64,000 bases of DNA from Phytopseudomonas flavescens (GCF_900100535.1 NZ_FNDG01000005.1:186001-250000); one strand, 5' to 3'. Counted from the stretch's first letter, positions 28,761 to 45,313 are shown. The notes: a model not told the origin generated them from the sequence alone. Numbers and translations are program-made.

Positions 28761-28846
28761 TGGTACCGAGAAGGGGACTCGAACCCCTACAGCCTATGGC
28801 CACTACCACCTCAAGGTAGCGTGTCTACCAATTCCACCACCTCGGC
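28761..28846 (-). tRNA. tRNA-Leu (anticodon GAG)
   Basis: An 86-nt type II tRNA, GCCGAGGTGG... to ...CTCGGTACCA, with CCA encoded. The anticodon stem CTACC/GGTAG encloses TTGAGGT, giving anticodon GAG (reads CUC/CUU leucine codons). The long variable arm and GGTTCGAGTCC T-arm are intact. It starts only ten bases after the secG stop, so it is probably cut from the secG mRNA. Confidence 0.95.
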
Positions 28847-28856
28847 AAATTAACGC

Positions 28857-29246
28857 TTACTGCTCTTCAGGGGTTTGAGGTACGTCTTGCTGCCCCGAAG
28901 CTGGCGCTTGCTGTTGCTCAAGCACCGGCACATCTTCTGCTGCAGGCTTGCTTTCCTGCGGCACTTCCATCACTGCCGGATCAGGCAGACCAGCCTGGCC
29001 AAGCGTATCAGACTTTTGATTAGCAAAGTAAGCTAACCCCAAGCTGGTAATGAAAAAAGCGGTGGCGAGTATAGCAGTAACCCGACTCAGAAAGGTAGTG
29101 GTTCCTTGACTACCGAATACGGTATTCGAAGCACCAGCACCAAACGAAGCACCTGCATCGGCACCTTTACCCTGCTGCAGCAGAACCAGCACAACCACAC
29201 CGATCGCACCCAGCAGATGAAGAACCACAACGACTGTTTCCAGCAT
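28857..29246 (-). CDS. secG: Preprotein translocase subunit SecG
   Basis: A 129-residue inner-membrane protein with two helices (about 3-25 and 55-75), joined by the conserved [19 protein letters not shown] loop and the [14 protein letters not shown] block, then a Pro/Gln/Glu-rich cytoplasmic tail. SecG aids SecYEG-driven export. The ATG at 29244-29246 (MLETVVVVL) gives family length and lies four bases after the tpiA stop. Confidence 0.95.
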   Translation of the reverse strand: MLETVVVVLHLLGAIGVVVLVLLQQGKGADAGASFGAGASNTVFGSQGTTTFLSRVTAILATAFFITSLGLAYFANQKSDTLGQAGLPDPAVMEVPQESKPAAEDVPVLEQQQAPASGQQDVPQTPEEQ

Positions 29247-29250
29247 ATTC

Positions 29251-30006
29251 TTAGTTTCCTGCAGCGCGACAGATCGCACCGAACTCATCCGCATTCAGAG
29301 AGGCCCCACCCACAAGCCCCCCATCGATATCTGGCATGCCGAAAAGCTCGGCTGCATTGGCGGCCTTGACACTGCCGCCATAAAGAATTCTCAAAGCACC
29401 TGCCACATCTGCATCTTTGCCGGCGACCCGAGCACGAATTGCTGCATGCACGTCCTGGGCCTGCTCGGGCGACGCCGTCAGCCCGGTACCAATGGCCCAG
29501 ACCGGCTCGTATGCCACCACAGCGCTCGACAGCACCGCAACGCCCAGCGCGTCGATCACGCTGTCGAGCTGACGCCCTACGACCGCAAGCGTCTCGCCCG
29601 CTTCGCGCTGCTCGAGGGTCTCCCCCACACACAGCACCGGAACGAGCCCGGCAACCTGGGCCGCCGCAAACTTGCGCACCACCTGCTCCTCGCCATCGCC
29701 CAGCATCAGGCGCCGCTCGGAATGGCCGATCAGCACGAGCCTGCAACCAGCGTCACGCAACTGCTCGCTCGACACCTCTCCAGTCAATGCACCCTGCCCT
29801 GCCTCGACCGCACAGTCTTGTGCACCAATCGATACGGCAACACCGCCCAGCCCCTCGACAACCTGACCGAGATGAACACTGACAGGAAATACGGCAACAT
29901 CGACATCGGCAGGCAACACCTGCCGATTCAGACCATCGATCAGCTCTGCGACACTGGCGCGGGTACCGTGCATTTTCCAGTTACCAGCAACCATTGGGCG
30001 GCGCAT
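29251..30006 (-). CDS. tpiA: Triosephosphate isomerase
   Basis: A 251-residue TIM barrel that interconverts dihydroxyacetone phosphate and glyceraldehyde-3-phosphate. Start [14 protein letters not shown] carries the substrate Asn/Lys; the electrophilic His is in LIGHSERR, the catalytic Glu in [11 protein letters not shown], and the phosphate loop is GGSVKAANA. It is between glmM (65 bases away) and secG, the standard Pseudomonas order. Confidence 0.97.
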   Translation of the reverse strand: MRRPMVAGNWKMHGTRASVAELIDGLNRQVLPADVDVAVFPVSVHLGQVVEGLGGVAVSIGAQDCAVEAGQGALTGEVSSEQLRDAGCRLVLIGHSERRLMLGDGEEQVVRKFAAAQVAGLVPVLCVGETLEQREAGETLAVVGRQLDSVIDALGVAVLSSAVVAYEPVWAIGTGLTASPEQAQDVHAAIRARVAGKDADVAGALRILYGGSVKAANAAELFGMPDIDGGLVGGASLNADEFGAICRAAGN

Positions 30007-30071
30007 GCTTTACCTCGTTGGTCAAAGAGGGCGCAGATGTTACCCAACCGATTGTGGACTGGCAAGCCGAA

Positions 30072-31409
30072 TCAGACACAGACGCGAGAGACAACCTCAG
30101 CCAATTCATCGGCATAGGCCCGCACCTGGACTTCGTCCTCACCCTCGACCATGACCCGGACCAGCGGCTCGGTGCCGGACTTGCGCAGCAGCACACGGCC
30201 ACGCCCCTCCATGCGCTCGGTCACACTATCGCTGGCGGCCTGCACATCGGGATGCTTGAGCGGATCGACACCGCCACCGAAACGCACGTTGACCAGCACC
30301 TGCGGACATTTGCGCAGGCCCTGACGCGCTTCGGCAAGGCTCTGCCCACGTCGACGGATGGCGAGCAGTACCTGCAGCGCCGCGACGATCGCATCCCCCG
30401 TGGTGACGTGCTGGAAGCACACCAGATGCCCGGAGTTCTCGCCACCCAGCTGCCAGCCGCGCTCCAGAAGCTCGGCGATCACGTAACGGTCACCCACATT
30501 GGCGCGCACAAAGGGAATCTGCAGTTCGTCGAGGGCCAGTTCGAGGCCCAGGTTGCTCATCAGGGTGCCGACCACCCCACCCTGCAGCTTGCCACGCGCC
30601 TGCAGATCACGAGCGATGATGAACAGCAATTCGTCACCGTCCACCACTGCCCCGGTGTGATCGACCATCAGCACCCGATCGGCGTCGCCATCGAAGGCGA
30701 TACCCAGATCCGCCTGGCGCGACACGACCTCGGCCTGCAGGTTTTCGACATGGGTAGAGCCGCAATCGGCGTTGATGTTCAGGCCGTTGGGCTGAGCGGA
30801 AAGCACCGAAACTTCGGCACCGAGCTCCTGGAACACAGCCGGCGCGACCTTGTAGGCCGCACCATGAGCACAGTCGAGAACGATCTTCAGGCCAGCGAAA
30901 TCGGTACTGGTCGGCACGCTGCTCTTGCAGAATTCGATGTAGCGACCGGCGGCGTCATTGATCCGCGATACCTTGCCGAGCTGTTCGGACTCGACCACCG
31001 TCATCGGCGCATCGAGCAGCTCCTCGATCATCAGCTCGACCTCGTCAGGCAGTTTGGTGCCCTGCCCGGAGAAGAACTTGATGCCGTTGTCATGATGCGG
31101 GTTGTGCGATGCACTGATGACGATGCCTGCCTCGGCATGGAAGGTACGCGTCAGGTAGGCGATCGCCGGCGTCGGCATCGGCCCCAGCAGCATGACGTCT
31201 GCACCTGCGGCAGACAGGCCGGCCTCCAGTGCCGACTCGAACATGTAGCCAGAGATGCGCGTGTCCTTGCCAATCAGGATCCGGCATTTGCCCTGCTTGC
31301 GAAAAGCCATGCCCGCAGCCCAACCGAGCTTGAGCATGAAGTCAGGCGTGATGGGGTAATGACCGACGCGCCCACGAATACCATCGGTGCCAAAATACTT
31401 GCGACTCAA
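30072..31409 (-). CDS. glmM: Phosphoglucosamine mutase
   Basis: A 445-residue alpha-D-phosphohexomutase converting GlcN-6-P to GlcN-1-P for UDP-GlcNAc, hence for wall and LPS synthesis. The phosphoserine is Ser101 in [12 protein letters not shown], the metal loop is [12 protein letters not shown], the sugar loop GGENSGH and the phosphate loop [15 protein letters not shown]. The start appears to be TTG (31407-31409; [12 protein letters not shown] follows). It is downstream of folP by 21 bases. Confidence 0.96.
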   Translation of the reverse strand: MSRKYFGTDGIRGRVGHYPITPDFMLKLGWAAGMAFRKQGKCRILIGKDTRISGYMFESALEAGLSAAGADVMLLGPMPTPAIAYLTRTFHAEAGIVISASHNPHHDNGIKFFSGQGTKLPDEVELMIEELLDAPMTVVESEQLGKVSRINDAAGRYIEFCKSSVPTSTDFAGLKIVLDCAHGAAYKVAPAVFQELGAEVSVLSAQPNGLNINADCGSTHVENLQAEVVSRQADLGIAFDGDADRVLMVDHTGAVVDGDELLFIIARDLQARGKLQGGVVGTLMSNLGLELALDELQIPFVRANVGDRYVIAELLERGWQLGGENSGHLVCFQHVTTGDAIVAALQVLLAIRRRGQSLAEARQGLRKCPQVLVNVRFGGGVDPLKHPDVQAASDSVTERMEGRGRVLLRKSGTEPLVRVMVEGEDEVQVRAYADELAEVVSRVCV

Positions 31410-31430
31410 ACGACAACTCCCTTTTCCTGA

Positions 31431-32282
31431 TTACTGTGCCGCTTCGACGGCAGCGACCATGCGCACGACGTCGACGGTCTCCGCCACATCATGGACACGC
31501 AGAATGCTTGCGCCCTTGGCGACGGCCAGAGCCGCCAGGGCCAGACTGCCATACAGGCGTCCGTCGACCTCGCGGCCCAGCACGGCACCAATCATACTCT
31601 TGCGCGAAACGCCCACCAGCAACGGCAGACCAAAAGCCTGCAACGCCGGCAGACGCCGGAACAGGCTGAGATTATGCTCCAGCGTCTTGGCGAAGCCGAA
31701 CCCCGGATCGAGCAGGATACGCTCTACCGGAATACCTGCCGCCTCGCAGACCGCCAGACGCTCGCGCAGAAAGCCCGCCACCGCATCCAGCACATCATCG
31801 TACTGTGGGCTCTGCTGCATGGTCGTGGGCTCACCGCGCATGTGCATCAGGCAAACCGGCAAGCCGCTCTCCGCAGCCGCCTGAAGCGCACCGTCGCGCT
31901 GCAGGGAGCGCACGTCATTGATCAGTCCCGCCCCCAGCCTGGCCGACTCACAGATGACCGCAGGGGTCGAGGTATCCACGGAGATGATCACGTCCAATTC
32001 GGCGGCGATGGCTTCCACCACTGGCGCCACGCGCGCAAGCTCCTGCTCCACGGACACCGGATCGGCACCCGGCCGGGTGGACTCGCCGCCGATATCGATC
32101 AGCGACGCGCCGGCCAGCACCATGCTTTCGGCATGGCGCAGCGCCGCGTCGCGCATGGCGAAGCGGCCACCGTCGGAGAACGAATCGGGGGTTACGTTGA
32201 GGATCCCCATCACCTGGGGACGGGTCAAATCAAGAAACCGGCTGCCACAAGGCAGCCGGTTCCGGGGTATTGCATGGGACAT
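31431..32282 (-). CDS. folP: Dihydropteroate synthase
   Basis: A 283-residue TIM-barrel enzyme joining pABA to dihydropterin pyrophosphate in folate synthesis; the sulfonamide target. Motifs: MGILNVTPDSFSDGG, DIGGESTRPGA, ISVDTSTPAV, DPGFGFAKT, GVSRKSMIG and the final RVHDV. It starts eight bases after the ftsH stop. The order ftsH-folP-glmM is conserved from E. coli. Confidence 0.97.
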   Translation of the reverse strand: MSHAIPRNRLPCGSRFLDLTRPQVMGILNVTPDSFSDGGRFAMRDAALRHAESMVLAGASLIDIGGESTRPGADPVSVEQELARVAPVVEAIAAELDVIISVDTSTPAVICESARLGAGLINDVRSLQRDGALQAAAESGLPVCLMHMRGEPTTMQQSPQYDDVLDAVAGFLRERLAVCEAAGIPVERILLDPGFGFAKTLEHNLSLFRRLPALQAFGLPLLVGVSRKSMIGAVLGREVDGRLYGSLALAALAVAKGASILRVHDVAETVDVVRMVAAVEAAQ

Positions 32283-32290
32283 GAAAAGCC

Positions 32291-34216
<1,926 letters not shown>

Positions 34217-34393
34217 TTAGCTACCCTCTGAAGCAGGCCTCTTGTCGAAGCGTGCCTCGCATGACGACCAGTTATATACCGATCTAACTTACTACAAACG
34301 CCCGCTCGCGGCTGACACCGTCTGTAACCCTTTATGAGATACTGCCCGTTACGATGCGCGTATCGGCTTGGACTGCCAACCAGGCCTTTGGTT

Positions 34394-35026
34394 TTACTCT
34401 TCGCGCCCCCCTTTGAATCCGCGTGCCAACAGGTATTGCTCACGGGAGCGACCACGCGACGACAGGGGCTTGCGCATCTGTACCTTCTCGAACAGACCAC
34501 GAACCTGCTTGTGGTACTCATCGAAACCTTCGCCCTGGAAAATCTTGATCAGAAAATCTCCACCGGGACGCAGAACTCGAGTGCCCAGATCCAGCGCCAG
34601 CTCGCACAGGTACATGGCGCGCGGCTGATCCGATTCCCTGACTCCACTCATATTGGGGGCCATATCGGAAATCACAAGGTCTACCGGATGATCGTCGATG
34701 GCTTCGAGGATGCGCGCGAATACCCCATCGTCGGTGAAGTCGCCCTGAATAAAGGTAACGTCTGGAATGCTGTCCATTTCCAGGATGTCCGAGGCGATCA
34801 AGCGCCCCTTGTCGCCGATCACCCGGCTGGTGACCTGAGACCAGCCACCCGGCGCAGCGCCAAGGTCGACCACGGTGATACCGGGACGCAGGATGCGATC
34901 CTTCTCCTGCACCTCCAACAGCTTATAACTGGCACGTGAACGGTAGCCGTCCCTTTGCGCCATTTTGACGTACGGATCGTCGAAATGCTCTTTCAGCCAA
35001 CGCTGGCTGGTTTTGGAACGGGCCAC
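34394..35026 (-). CDS. rlmE: 23S rRNA (uridine-2552-2'-O) methyltransferase RlmE
   Basis: A 210-residue SAM methyltransferase (RrmJ/FtsJ) that modifies U2552 in the A-loop during 50S assembly. The SAM loop is [14 protein letters not shown], with [13 protein letters not shown] (catalytic Asp) and [11 protein letters not shown] (catalytic Lys). The start is GTG at 35024-35026 ([14 protein letters not shown] follows) with GAGG six or seven bases upstream. The 177-base gap to ftsH has no clear terminator or heat-shock promoter, so the pair may be co-transcribed. Confidence 0.96.
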   Translation of the reverse strand: MARSKTSQRWLKEHFDDPYVKMAQRDGYRSRASYKLLEVQEKDRILRPGITVVDLGAAPGGWSQVTSRVIGDKGRLIASDILEMDSIPDVTFIQGDFTDDGVFARILEAIDDHPVDLVISDMAPNMSGVRESDQPRAMYLCELALDLGTRVLRPGGDFLIKIFQGEGFDEYHKQVRGLFEKVQMRKPLSSRGRSREQYLLARGFKGGREE

Positions 35027-35124
35027 ACAACACCTCGGAAGAACAAAAATGAATAACTGGGCGGTCTTCAAGCGGCTCGGTTAAAATAGCCCGCTTTCCC
35101 AGATCAAGACGCAGGGTTCAGATT

Positions 35125-35436
35125 ATGCCGCTCACTCAAGAGCAGAAGAAACAGTTCAAATCTATCGGCCACCACCTGAAACCGGTATTGATCGTTGCCG
35201 ATAACGGTGTTACCGAAGGCGTATTGGCAGAGCTGGAGCGCGCCCTGAACGATCATGAACTGATCAAGATTCAGCTGCGCATCACCGAGCGCGAAAGCCG
35301 CCTGGCGGTGATCGATGAGCTGTGCAAGGCCAGCAAAGCCGACCTGGCGCAGGTAATCGGGAAAATGGCGCTGATCTACCGCAAGAATCCCAAGGCCAAT
35401 CGCAATCTGTCCAACATCAGCCGCTTTCAGGGCTGA
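35125..35436 (+). CDS. yhbY: RNA-binding protein YhbY (CRM domain)
   Basis: A 103-residue single CRM (KH-like) domain associated with pre-50S particles. Conserved blocks: LTQEQKKQFKSIGHHLKPVL, VADNGVTEGVLAELERAL, HELIKIQ and the RNA-binding GKMALIYRKNP. It is divergent from rlmE, another 50S assembly gene, and convergent with the next gene. Confidence 0.93.
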   Translation: MPLTQEQKKQFKSIGHHLKPVLIVADNGVTEGVLAELERALNDHELIKIQLRITERESRLAVIDELCKASKADLAQVIGKMALIYRKNPKANRNLSNISRFQG

Positions 35437-35445
35437 ATCAGCGGA

Positions 35446-35901
35446 TCAGCCGACCGGCGGGTCGGCTTTCGCGGCCTTTCTCGGCACAGGCTGCAGCACC
35501 AGCAGCAGGCCGAAGAACGCCAGCAGCCAGTAGCTGAACAGCTGCCAGCGAATGGCATCTGGCCAAAGCACGAGCGAAGCCAGCAAGGCCGAGGCAGTCG
35601 CCAGCGCCGCGAGCAGCAACTGCCCACGACGCTCCCCCCATAGAGCCGAGAAGCGGCGTAGCCTGACCAGCAGGCCTGCCTGAATCATCACGCAAACCAA
35701 GGCGACCCACGCCATCTGCGGCATCAGCACGCTGGTGATCTCCTCGATCAACAACAACGCCAGCCCTGCGCTGTACAGCCCTGGCAACACCAGGAAATGC
35801 AGTATCCAGATGCCACCCACCCAGAGGGTCTGCAGCAGCATCCAGAAACCTGCCGTCAGGTCGGGCGTCGCGACGGGATCAGATGTGACGAACTTCGACA
35901 A
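35446..35901 (-). CDS. DUF4149-type small membrane protein
   Basis: A 151-residue protein with about four membrane helices (about 18-38, 44-62, 65-80 and 90-135) and a basic C-terminus; it resembles the DUF4149 (TMEM205-like) family found in this position in pseudomonads. Function unknown. The only in-frame start giving the full first helix is a TTG at 35899-35901, which lies inside the greA 3' end (23-base overlap); the ribosome site is weak. The order yhbY-x-greA-carB agrees with P. aeruginosa as I recall it. Confidence 0.72.
   Translation of the reverse strand: MSKFVTSDPVATPDLTAGFWMLLQTLWVGGIWILHFLVLPGLYSAGLALLLIEEITSVLMPQMAWVALVCVMIQAGLLVRLRRFSALWGERRGQLLLAALATASALLASLVLWPDAIRWQLFSYWLLAFFGLLLVLQPVPRKAAKADPPVG
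35448..35470 (+). terminator. Possible terminator after yhbY
   Basis: AGCCGACC, loop GGCG, GGTCGGCT followed by TTTC. The U run is short, and the hairpin lies within the 3' end of the convergent DUF4149 gene, so it may only weakly stop yhbY transcription. Confidence 0.4.
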
Positions 35902-36351
35902 TCTCGTACTCGATCAGACCACTGGGGGTGTTCACCGCCACCACGTCGCCCTCTTCCTTGCCGATCAGGGCACGGGCGATGGGTGAGCCGACGGAAATCT
36001 TGCCCTGTTTGATGTCGGCTTCGTCTTCACCGACGATCCGGTAGGACACGCTTTCATCGGTCTCGACGTTGGCGATTTCCACGGTAGTGCCGAAGATCAC
36101 CTTGCCGGTATGGGCGATGGTGGTCACATCGATCACCACCGCGTTCTGCAGGCGGCCTTCGATATCGCGAACGCGCGCTTCGACCATGCCCTGCTGCTCG
36201 CGGGCAGCGTGGTACTCGGCGTTTTCCTTCAGGTCACCCAGCTCGCGCGCCTCGCCGATGTCCTGACTGAGCTTGGGCCGAACCACCTTGGTCAGGTGGG
36301 CCAGCTCTTCCTCCAGGGCACGCGCGCCCTGGATTGTCATGGGGTATTTAG

Positions 36352-36355
<4 letters not shown>
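35879..36355 (-). CDS. greA: Transcription elongation factor GreA
   Basis: A 158-residue RNA polymerase secondary-channel factor that rescues backtracked complexes. The N-terminal coiled coil carries the acidic tip [17 protein letters not shown]; the C-terminal FKBP-like domain follows (GTTVEIANV to YEIVEVRHI). The start overlaps the carB stop by four bases (ATGA), so greA is co-translated with the carbamoyl-phosphate synthase genes. Confidence 0.97.
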
Positions 36356-39573
<3,218 letters not shown>

Positions 39574-39613
39574 GTTCTCTCTCGAATCCTTAGGCCAGCC
39601 GGCGAGTCATCTT

Positions 39614-39738
39614 GACAGCTACTGCGCGCAGCCTGGGCTGCGTTGCGCAGTACTCACTTCCTCGCCGTACTAGCACATGTACTGTCTCGTCGTTGCGTGC
39701 CGGGCACCGTGCCCAGACAGCGCTCGCTACGTTTTCCA
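39614..39738. repeat. Structured, probably dispersed repeat between carA and carB
   Basis: The 175-base carA-carB gap has no credible gene. It holds a hairpin (39620-39652: TACTGCG and CGCAGTA around an inner CGCAGCC/GGCTGCG), GTACTAGCACATGTAC, and a further element with CTGTCT and AGACAG around GGGCAC-C-GTGCCC. I recall near-identical spacers and their spurious translations (for example LGCVAQYSLPRRTST) in other pseudomonads, which suggests a dispersed element. That is memory, not a search. In P. aeruginosa I recall a gene at this spot. Confidence 0.45.
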
Positions 39739-39748
39739 GATGCCTCGC

Positions 39749-40885
39749 CTATTTACGCTTGGCCATGGCTTCGATGAAGCGGTCGAACAGCGGGGCGACA
39801 TCGTTGGGGCCCGGGCTGGCCTCGGGGTGACCCTGGAAGCTGAAGGCATCCTTGTCAGTGCGTTCGATGCCTTGCAGGGTGCCATCGAACAGCGACTTGT
39901 GAATCGCGCGCAGGGTGCTCGGCAGGGTCGCTTCGTCGACGGCGAAACCATGGTTCTGGCTGGTGATCATCACCACCCCGGTATCCAGGTCTTGCACCGG
40001 GTGGTTGGCACCGTGGTGGCCAGTGCCCATCTTCACGGTCTTGGCGCCGGAGGCCAGGGCCAGCAGTTGGTGGCCGAGGCAAATGCCGAATACCGGGATG
40101 TCGGTTTCGAGCACGTCCTTGATCGCCTGGATCGCGTAGTCGCAAGGCTCGGGGTCGCCCGGCCCATTGGACAGGAAAACGCCATCAGGGTTGAGCGCCA
40201 GCACGTCCTTGGCAGGCGTTTGCGCTGGCACCACGGTGAGGCGGCAGCCGCGAGCAACCAGCATGCGCAGGATGTTCAGTTTGACGCCGTAATCGTAGGC
40301 AACGACGTGATAAGGCAGCTCGCTGGCGGCGATCTCTGGATGGCCGTCATCCTTCAGGCCCCACACGCTGGAGCGCCACTCGTAGCGCTCGCTACAGCTG
40401 ACTTCCTTGGCCAGATCCATACCCTTGAGACCGGGGAAGCCACGCGCCAGCTCGAGGGCTTTTTCCTCGGTGGCCTCGGTACCGACCAGAATGCAGCCGT
40501 TCTGCGAGCCTTTCTCACGCAGAATGCGGGTCAGGCGGCGAGTATCGATACCGGCGATGGCGACGGTGCCGTTTTCCTTGAGGTAATCAGGCAGGGACTG
40601 CTTGTTGCGCCAGTTACTGGCCGTCAGCGGCAGGTCGCGGATGATCAAGCCGGCGGCCCATACGCGATCCGACTCGGCATCGATCGGGGTGGTGCCGGTA
40701 TTACCGATATGCGGATAGGTCAAGGTGACGATTTGCTGGGCATAGGACGGATCGGTGAGAATTTCCTGATAGCCGGTCATGGCGGTGTTGAACACCACCT
40801 CTCCGACAGTCTGGCCGTCGGCCCCGATGGCCTCGCCGCGAAAAATGCTGCCGTCAGCAAGGGCGAGTATGGCTGGCTTACTCAA
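39749..40885 (-). CDS. carA: Carbamoyl-phosphate synthase small subunit (glutaminase)
   Basis: A 378-residue glutamine amidotransferase subunit feeding ammonia to CarB. N-terminal CPSase domain ([20 protein letters not shown]) then a class I amidotransferase domain with the nucleophile Cys in [23 protein letters not shown], and the His-Glu pair in [11 protein letters not shown]. The start is TTG at 40883-40885 with GGGAGG about seven bases upstream; a short ORF from 40974 ends on it (TTGA). A strong hairpin 39 bases upstream could attenuate transcription. Confidence 0.97.
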   Translation of the reverse strand: MSKPAILALADGSIFRGEAIGADGQTVGEVVFNTAMTGYQEILTDPSYAQQIVTLTYPHIGNTGTTPIDAESDRVWAAGLIIRDLPLTASNWRNKQSLPDYLKENGTVAIAGIDTRRLTRILREKGSQNGCILVGTEATEEKALELARGFPGLKGMDLAKEVSCSERYEWRSSVWGLKDDGHPEIAASELPYHVVAYDYGVKLNILRMLVARGCRLTVVPAQTPAKDVLALNPDGVFLSNGPGDPEPCDYAIQAIKDVLETDIPVFGICLGHQLLALASGAKTVKMGTGHHGANHPVQDLDTGVVMITSQNHGFAVDEATLPSTLRAIHKSLFDGTLQGIERTDKDAFSFQGHPEASPGPNDVAPLFDRFIEAMAKRK

Positions 40886-40974
40886 GAAGACCTCCCGTAG
40901 ATCGTGGAGCGAACGCAGATTGTAAAAAAGCGGGATGACGTGTGAAGGTCATCCCGCTTTTTTGATTGGTTCAT
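40882..40974 (-). CDS. Possible 30-residue leader peptide ahead of carA
   Basis: A short frame ATG (40972-40974) to TGA (40882-40884) encodes 30 residues with four arginines, three lysine/arginine pairs and Phe/Ile/Tyr near the end. It spans the hairpin at 40924-40963 and its stop overlaps the carA TTG by three bases, the geometry of translational coupling or attenuation. Against it, no good ribosome site precedes its ATG. It may be a chance frame. Confidence 0.3.
   Translation of the reverse strand: MNQSKKRDDLHTSSRFFTICVRSTIYGRSS
40924..40963. terminator. Bidirectional terminator-like hairpin upstream of carA
   Basis: AAAAAAGCGGGATGAC and GTCATCCCGCTTTTTT form a perfect 16-bp stem around eight bases, with A and T runs on both sides. 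On the minus strand it follows dapB (213 bases downstream of its stop) and lies 39 bases before the carA start, so it is either the dapB terminator, with the carA promoter overlapping it, or a carA attenuator. Confidence 0.88.
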
Positions 40975-41175
40975 TCTGCGCAACTTTTAGTGGACACACT
41001 AAAGCGGAAAGCTTACAGGAAAACCGGTTTTTTCGAAAGGCATCTACGGTCAAAAACCTCAATTCCACAGCTGGCGGTGCGAGCATGCCCAGGAGAACGC
41101 CCATCCCCAGGGCTCATCCTCCTGGTTAGCCGCATCGAAATGACGAAAAAGATCGCCATGCATGCGCCCCGCGAA

Positions 41176-42060
<885 letters not shown>

Positions 42061-42061
42061 T

Positions 42062-43192
42062 TCAGAGATCGCCGAAGAAGCGCTTGACGCCTTCGAACCA
42101 GCCATTGGCCTTGGGCGAATGCGAGCTGTTGCCCGCCAGGGACTGGCGGAACTCTTCGAGCAACTCGCGTTGACGGCGATCCAACTGCACGGGCGTCTCC
42201 ACCGCCACCTTGCACATCAGGTCGCCGGCGCCACCACCCCGTACCGGTGCCACGCCCTTGCCACGCAGGCGAAACAGCTTGCCAGTCTGCGTACCTTCCG
42301 GAATTTTCAGCTTGACGCGACCGTCGAGGGTCGGCACCTCCAGCTCGCCCCCCAGGGCGGCATCGGCGAAACTGATCGGTACCTCGCAGTACAGGTGCTT
42401 GCCGTCACGCTGGAAGATCGCGTGTTCGCGCACGTTGACCACCACGTACAGGTCGCCAGCCGGGCCACCCATGGCCCCCGCCTCGCCCTCGCCTGATAAG
42501 CGAATGCGGTCGCCGGTATCGACGCCAGCCGGTACCTTGACCGACAGCGTCTTGTGCTCTTCGACACGGCCGTGACCGTGGCAGGAGCCACAAGGATCGG
42601 TGATCATCTTGCCACTGCCGTGGCAGCGCGGGCAGGTCTGCTGCACCGAGAAGAAGCCCTGCTGCATGCGCACCTGGCCGATACCACCGCAGGTAGTGCA
42701 GGTAACCGGACTGGTCCCCTTCTTGGCACCAGAGCCCTCGCAAACCTTGCAGTTGACCAGGGTCGGCACGCGAATGGTCACCGTGGTGCCACGCACAGCC
42801 TCTTCGAGATCCAGCTCAAGGGTGTAGCGCAAGTCACTGCCACGCTGAGCACCACCGCGCTGGCCGCCACGCTGGCCACCGAAGAAATCGCTGAATACAT
42901 CGCCGAAGATGTCGGAGAAGTTGGCGCTGCCGCCGCCACCAAAGCCGCCACCGCCCCCCATCTGCGGATCGACGCCGGCATGACCATACTGATCGTAAGC
43001 GCTGCGCTTGCCCGCATCGGAGAGCACTTCGTAGGCCTCGTTGGCCTCCTTGAAGGCGTCTTCGGCAGCCTTGTCGCCAGGATTGCGATCGGGATGATGC
43101 TTCATCGCCAGGCGACGATAAGCCTTCTTCAGCTCCGCCTCGCTGGCACCGCGCTCGACCCCGAGCACTTCGTAGTAGTCACGTTTAGCCAT
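42062..43192 (-). CDS. dnaJ: Chaperone protein DnaJ
   Basis: A 376-residue class A J-protein. J domain with HPD at residues 33-35, a Gly/Phe-rich linker ([23 protein letters not shown]), four zinc-binding CxxCxGxG motifs ([32 protein letters not shown]) and C-terminal substrate domains. It stimulates DnaK ATPase and delivers unfolded clients. It is 123 bases downstream of dnaK, with no clear terminator between them. Confidence 0.98.
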   Translation of the reverse strand: MAKRDYYEVLGVERGASEAELKKAYRRLAMKHHPDRNPGDKAAEDAFKEANEAYEVLSDAGKRSAYDQYGHAGVDPQMGGGGGFGGGGSANFSDIFGDVFSDFFGGQRGGQRGGAQRGSDLRYTLELDLEEAVRGTTVTIRVPTLVNCKVCEGSGAKKGTSPVTCTTCGGIGQVRMQQGFFSVQQTCPRCHGSGKMITDPCGSCHGHGRVEEHKTLSVKVPAGVDTGDRIRLSGEGEAGAMGGPAGDLYVVVNVREHAIFQRDGKHLYCEVPISFADAALGGELEVPTLDGRVKLKIPEGTQTGKLFRLRGKGVAPVRGGGAGDLMCKVAVETPVQLDRRQRELLEEFRQSLAGNSSHSPKANGWFEGVKRFFGDL

Positions 43193-43315
43193 GGATTTCT
43201 AACACTCTCAAAATTCGTACCGTCCAGACACGCCAACGCGGGAGCAAGCCCCCGCGCGGCGGATCGCCCTGGCGCGCAGCAGTGCGGCAGGGCGCAAACA
43301 CAGGTAAGCCGGGGC

Positions 43316-45238
43316 TTACTTGCTGTCCTTGACTTCCTCGAACTCGGCGTCGACCACGTCGTCCGCAGAGCCCTTGGTTTCACCGGCATCCGCCGCCGCG
43401 CCGGCAGCGCCTGGCTGCGGCTGTTCGGCATACATTTTCTGCGCCAGCGGCGTGGTCGCCTCGGACAAGGCATTCATCTTCGCTTCGATGGTGGCCTTGT
43501 CGTCACCCTTGACGGCAACTTCCAACTCGCCGAGGGCAGTTTCGATGGCCGCTTTCTCGTCCGCAGTGGCCTTGTCGCCCGCTTCGGTGAGCATCTTGCG
43601 CGTGGCGTGAACCAGCTGATCACCCTGGTTACGGGCAGTGGCCAGTTCTTCGAACTTGCGGTCTTCCTCGGCATTGGCCTCGGCGTCACGCACCATGCGC
43701 TCGATTTCGTCATCGGACAGACCGGAGTTGGCCTTGATCACGATGGACTGGGTCTTGCCGGTCGCCTTGTCCTTCGCGCCGACGTGCAGGATACCGTTGG
43801 CATCGATATCGAAGGTCACTTCGATCTGCGGAACGCCACGTGGAGCCGGCGGAATCTCGGCCAGGTCGAACTTGCCCAGGGACTTGTTCTGACCGGCCTG
43901 CTTGCGCTCGCCCTGCAGCACGTGAATGGTCACCGCGCTCTGGTTGTCGTCGGCAGTGGAGAACACCTGCGACTTCTTGGTCGGGATGGTGGTGTTCTTC
44001 TCGATCAGCGCGGTCATCACGCCACCCATGGTTTCGATACCCAGGGTCAACGGGGAAACGTCCAGCAGCAGTACGTCCTTGACGTCACCCGCCAGTACCG
44101 CGCCCTGGATGGCAGCACCCATGGCAACCGCTTCGTCCGGATTGACGTCCTTGCGCGCTTCCTTGCCGAAGAACTCGGTAACCAGCTTCTGCACCAACGG
44201 CATGCGGGTCTGACCACCGACCAGGATCACGTCATTGATCGAACCCACGTCGATACCGGCGTCTTTCAGCGCGATGCGGCACGGCTCGATGGTGCGCTGC
44301 ACCAGATCCTCTACCAGCGACTCCAGCTTGGCGCGGGAAATCTTCACATTGAGGTGCTTGGGACCGCTGGCATCTGCAGTGATGTACGGCAGGTTGACGT
44401 CGGTCTGCTGGCTCGAGGACAACTCGATCTTGGCCTTCTCGGCAGCTTCCTTGAGGCGCTGCATGGCCAGCGGATCGCCCTTGAGGTTCATGCCGGTTTC
44501 TTTCTTGAACTCGTCGACGAGGTAGTCGATCAGGCGGATGTCGAAGTCTTCACCACCGAGGAAGGTGTCACCGTTGGTGGCCAGTACTTCGAACTGGTGC
44601 TCGCCGTCGACTTCAGCGATCTCGATCACCGAGACGTCGAAAGTACCGCCGCCCAGGTCATAGACGATCACGGTGTGGTCACCCTTGGCCTTGTCCATGC
44701 CATAGGCCAGCGCCGCCGCGGTCGGCTCGTTGATGATGCGCTTGACGTCCAGACCGGCGATGCGACCCGCGTCCTTGGTGGCCTGGCGCTGGCTGTCGTT
44801 GAAGTAGGCCGGCACGGTGATGACCGCTTCGGTGACCGCTTCGCCGAGGTAGTCTTCAGCGGTCTTCTTCATCTTCTTGAGAATTTCAGCCGAGATCTGC
44901 GGCGGCGCCATCTTCTGGCCGTTGACTTCGACCCAGGCATCGCCGTTGTCCGCCTTGGCGATCTTGTACGGGACCATCTGGATGTCTTTCTGCACGACTT
45001 CTTCGTCGAAGCGGCGGCCGATCAGGCGCTTCACCGCGTACAGGGTGTTGTGCGGGTTGGTCACGGCCTGACGCTTGGCGGACTGGCCGACCAGGATCTC
45101 GCCATCGTTGGCGTAAGCGATGATCGACGGCGTGGTACGCGCGCCTTCGGCGTTTTCGATGACCTTGACGTTGCCGTTTTCAAGAATGGAGACACAGGAG
45201 TTGGTGGTCCCCAGGTCGATACCGATGATTTTGCCCAT
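43316..45238 (-). CDS. dnaK: Chaperone protein DnaK (Hsp70)
   Basis: A 640-residue Hsp70. The nucleotide-binding domain has [12 protein letters not shown], the phosphate loop [13 protein letters not shown] and [11 protein letters not shown]; the substrate domain begins near [14 protein letters not shown]; it ends EEVKDSK, a slight variant of the EEVD-like tail. It has its own consensus sigma-32-type promoter overlapping the grpE stop, and an 8-bp hairpin (CCGCAGCG/CGCTGCGG, 45265-45290) in the leader. Confidence 0.98.
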   Translation of the reverse strand: MGKIIGIDLGTTNSCVSILENGNVKVIENAEGARTTPSIIAYANDGEILVGQSAKRQAVTNPHNTLYAVKRLIGRRFDEEVVQKDIQMVPYKIAKADNGDAWVEVNGQKMAPPQISAEILKKMKKTAEDYLGEAVTEAVITVPAYFNDSQRQATKDAGRIAGLDVKRIINEPTAAALAYGMDKAKGDHTVIVYDLGGGTFDVSVIEIAEVDGEHQFEVLATNGDTFLGGEDFDIRLIDYLVDEFKKETGMNLKGDPLAMQRLKEAAEKAKIELSSSQQTDVNLPYITADASGPKHLNVKISRAKLESLVEDLVQRTIEPCRIALKDAGIDVGSINDVILVGGQTRMPLVQKLVTEFFGKEARKDVNPDEAVAMGAAIQGAVLAGDVKDVLLLDVSPLTLGIETMGGVMTALIEKNTTIPTKKSQVFSTADDNQSAVTIHVLQGERKQAGQNKSLGKFDLAEIPPAPRGVPQIEVTFDIDANGILHVGAKDKATGKTQSIVIKANSGLSDDEIERMVRDAEANAEEDRKFEELATARNQGDQLVHATRKMLTEAGDKATADEKAAIETALGELEVAVKGDDKATIEAKMNALSEATTPLAQKMYAEQPQPGAAGAAADAGETKGSADDVVDAEFEEVKDSK

Positions 45239-45313
45239 TTCACTCTCCCGAAACTTTGATATATCCGCAGCGTTGTCGTGACCGCTGCGGTAGCACTAAT
45301 ACGCTTGACTTAA

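Noticed and set aside
34217..34393. A heat-shock promoter for ftsH
   Set aside because: I looked for CTTGAA with CCCCATnT spacing upstream of ftsH and found no acceptable pair; a TATATA near 34273 has no matching -35.
42554..45259. A 901-codon plus-strand open frame opposite dnaJ and dnaK
   Set aside because: Shadow frame with the same low-complexity composition; dnaJ and dnaK on the other strand are certain.
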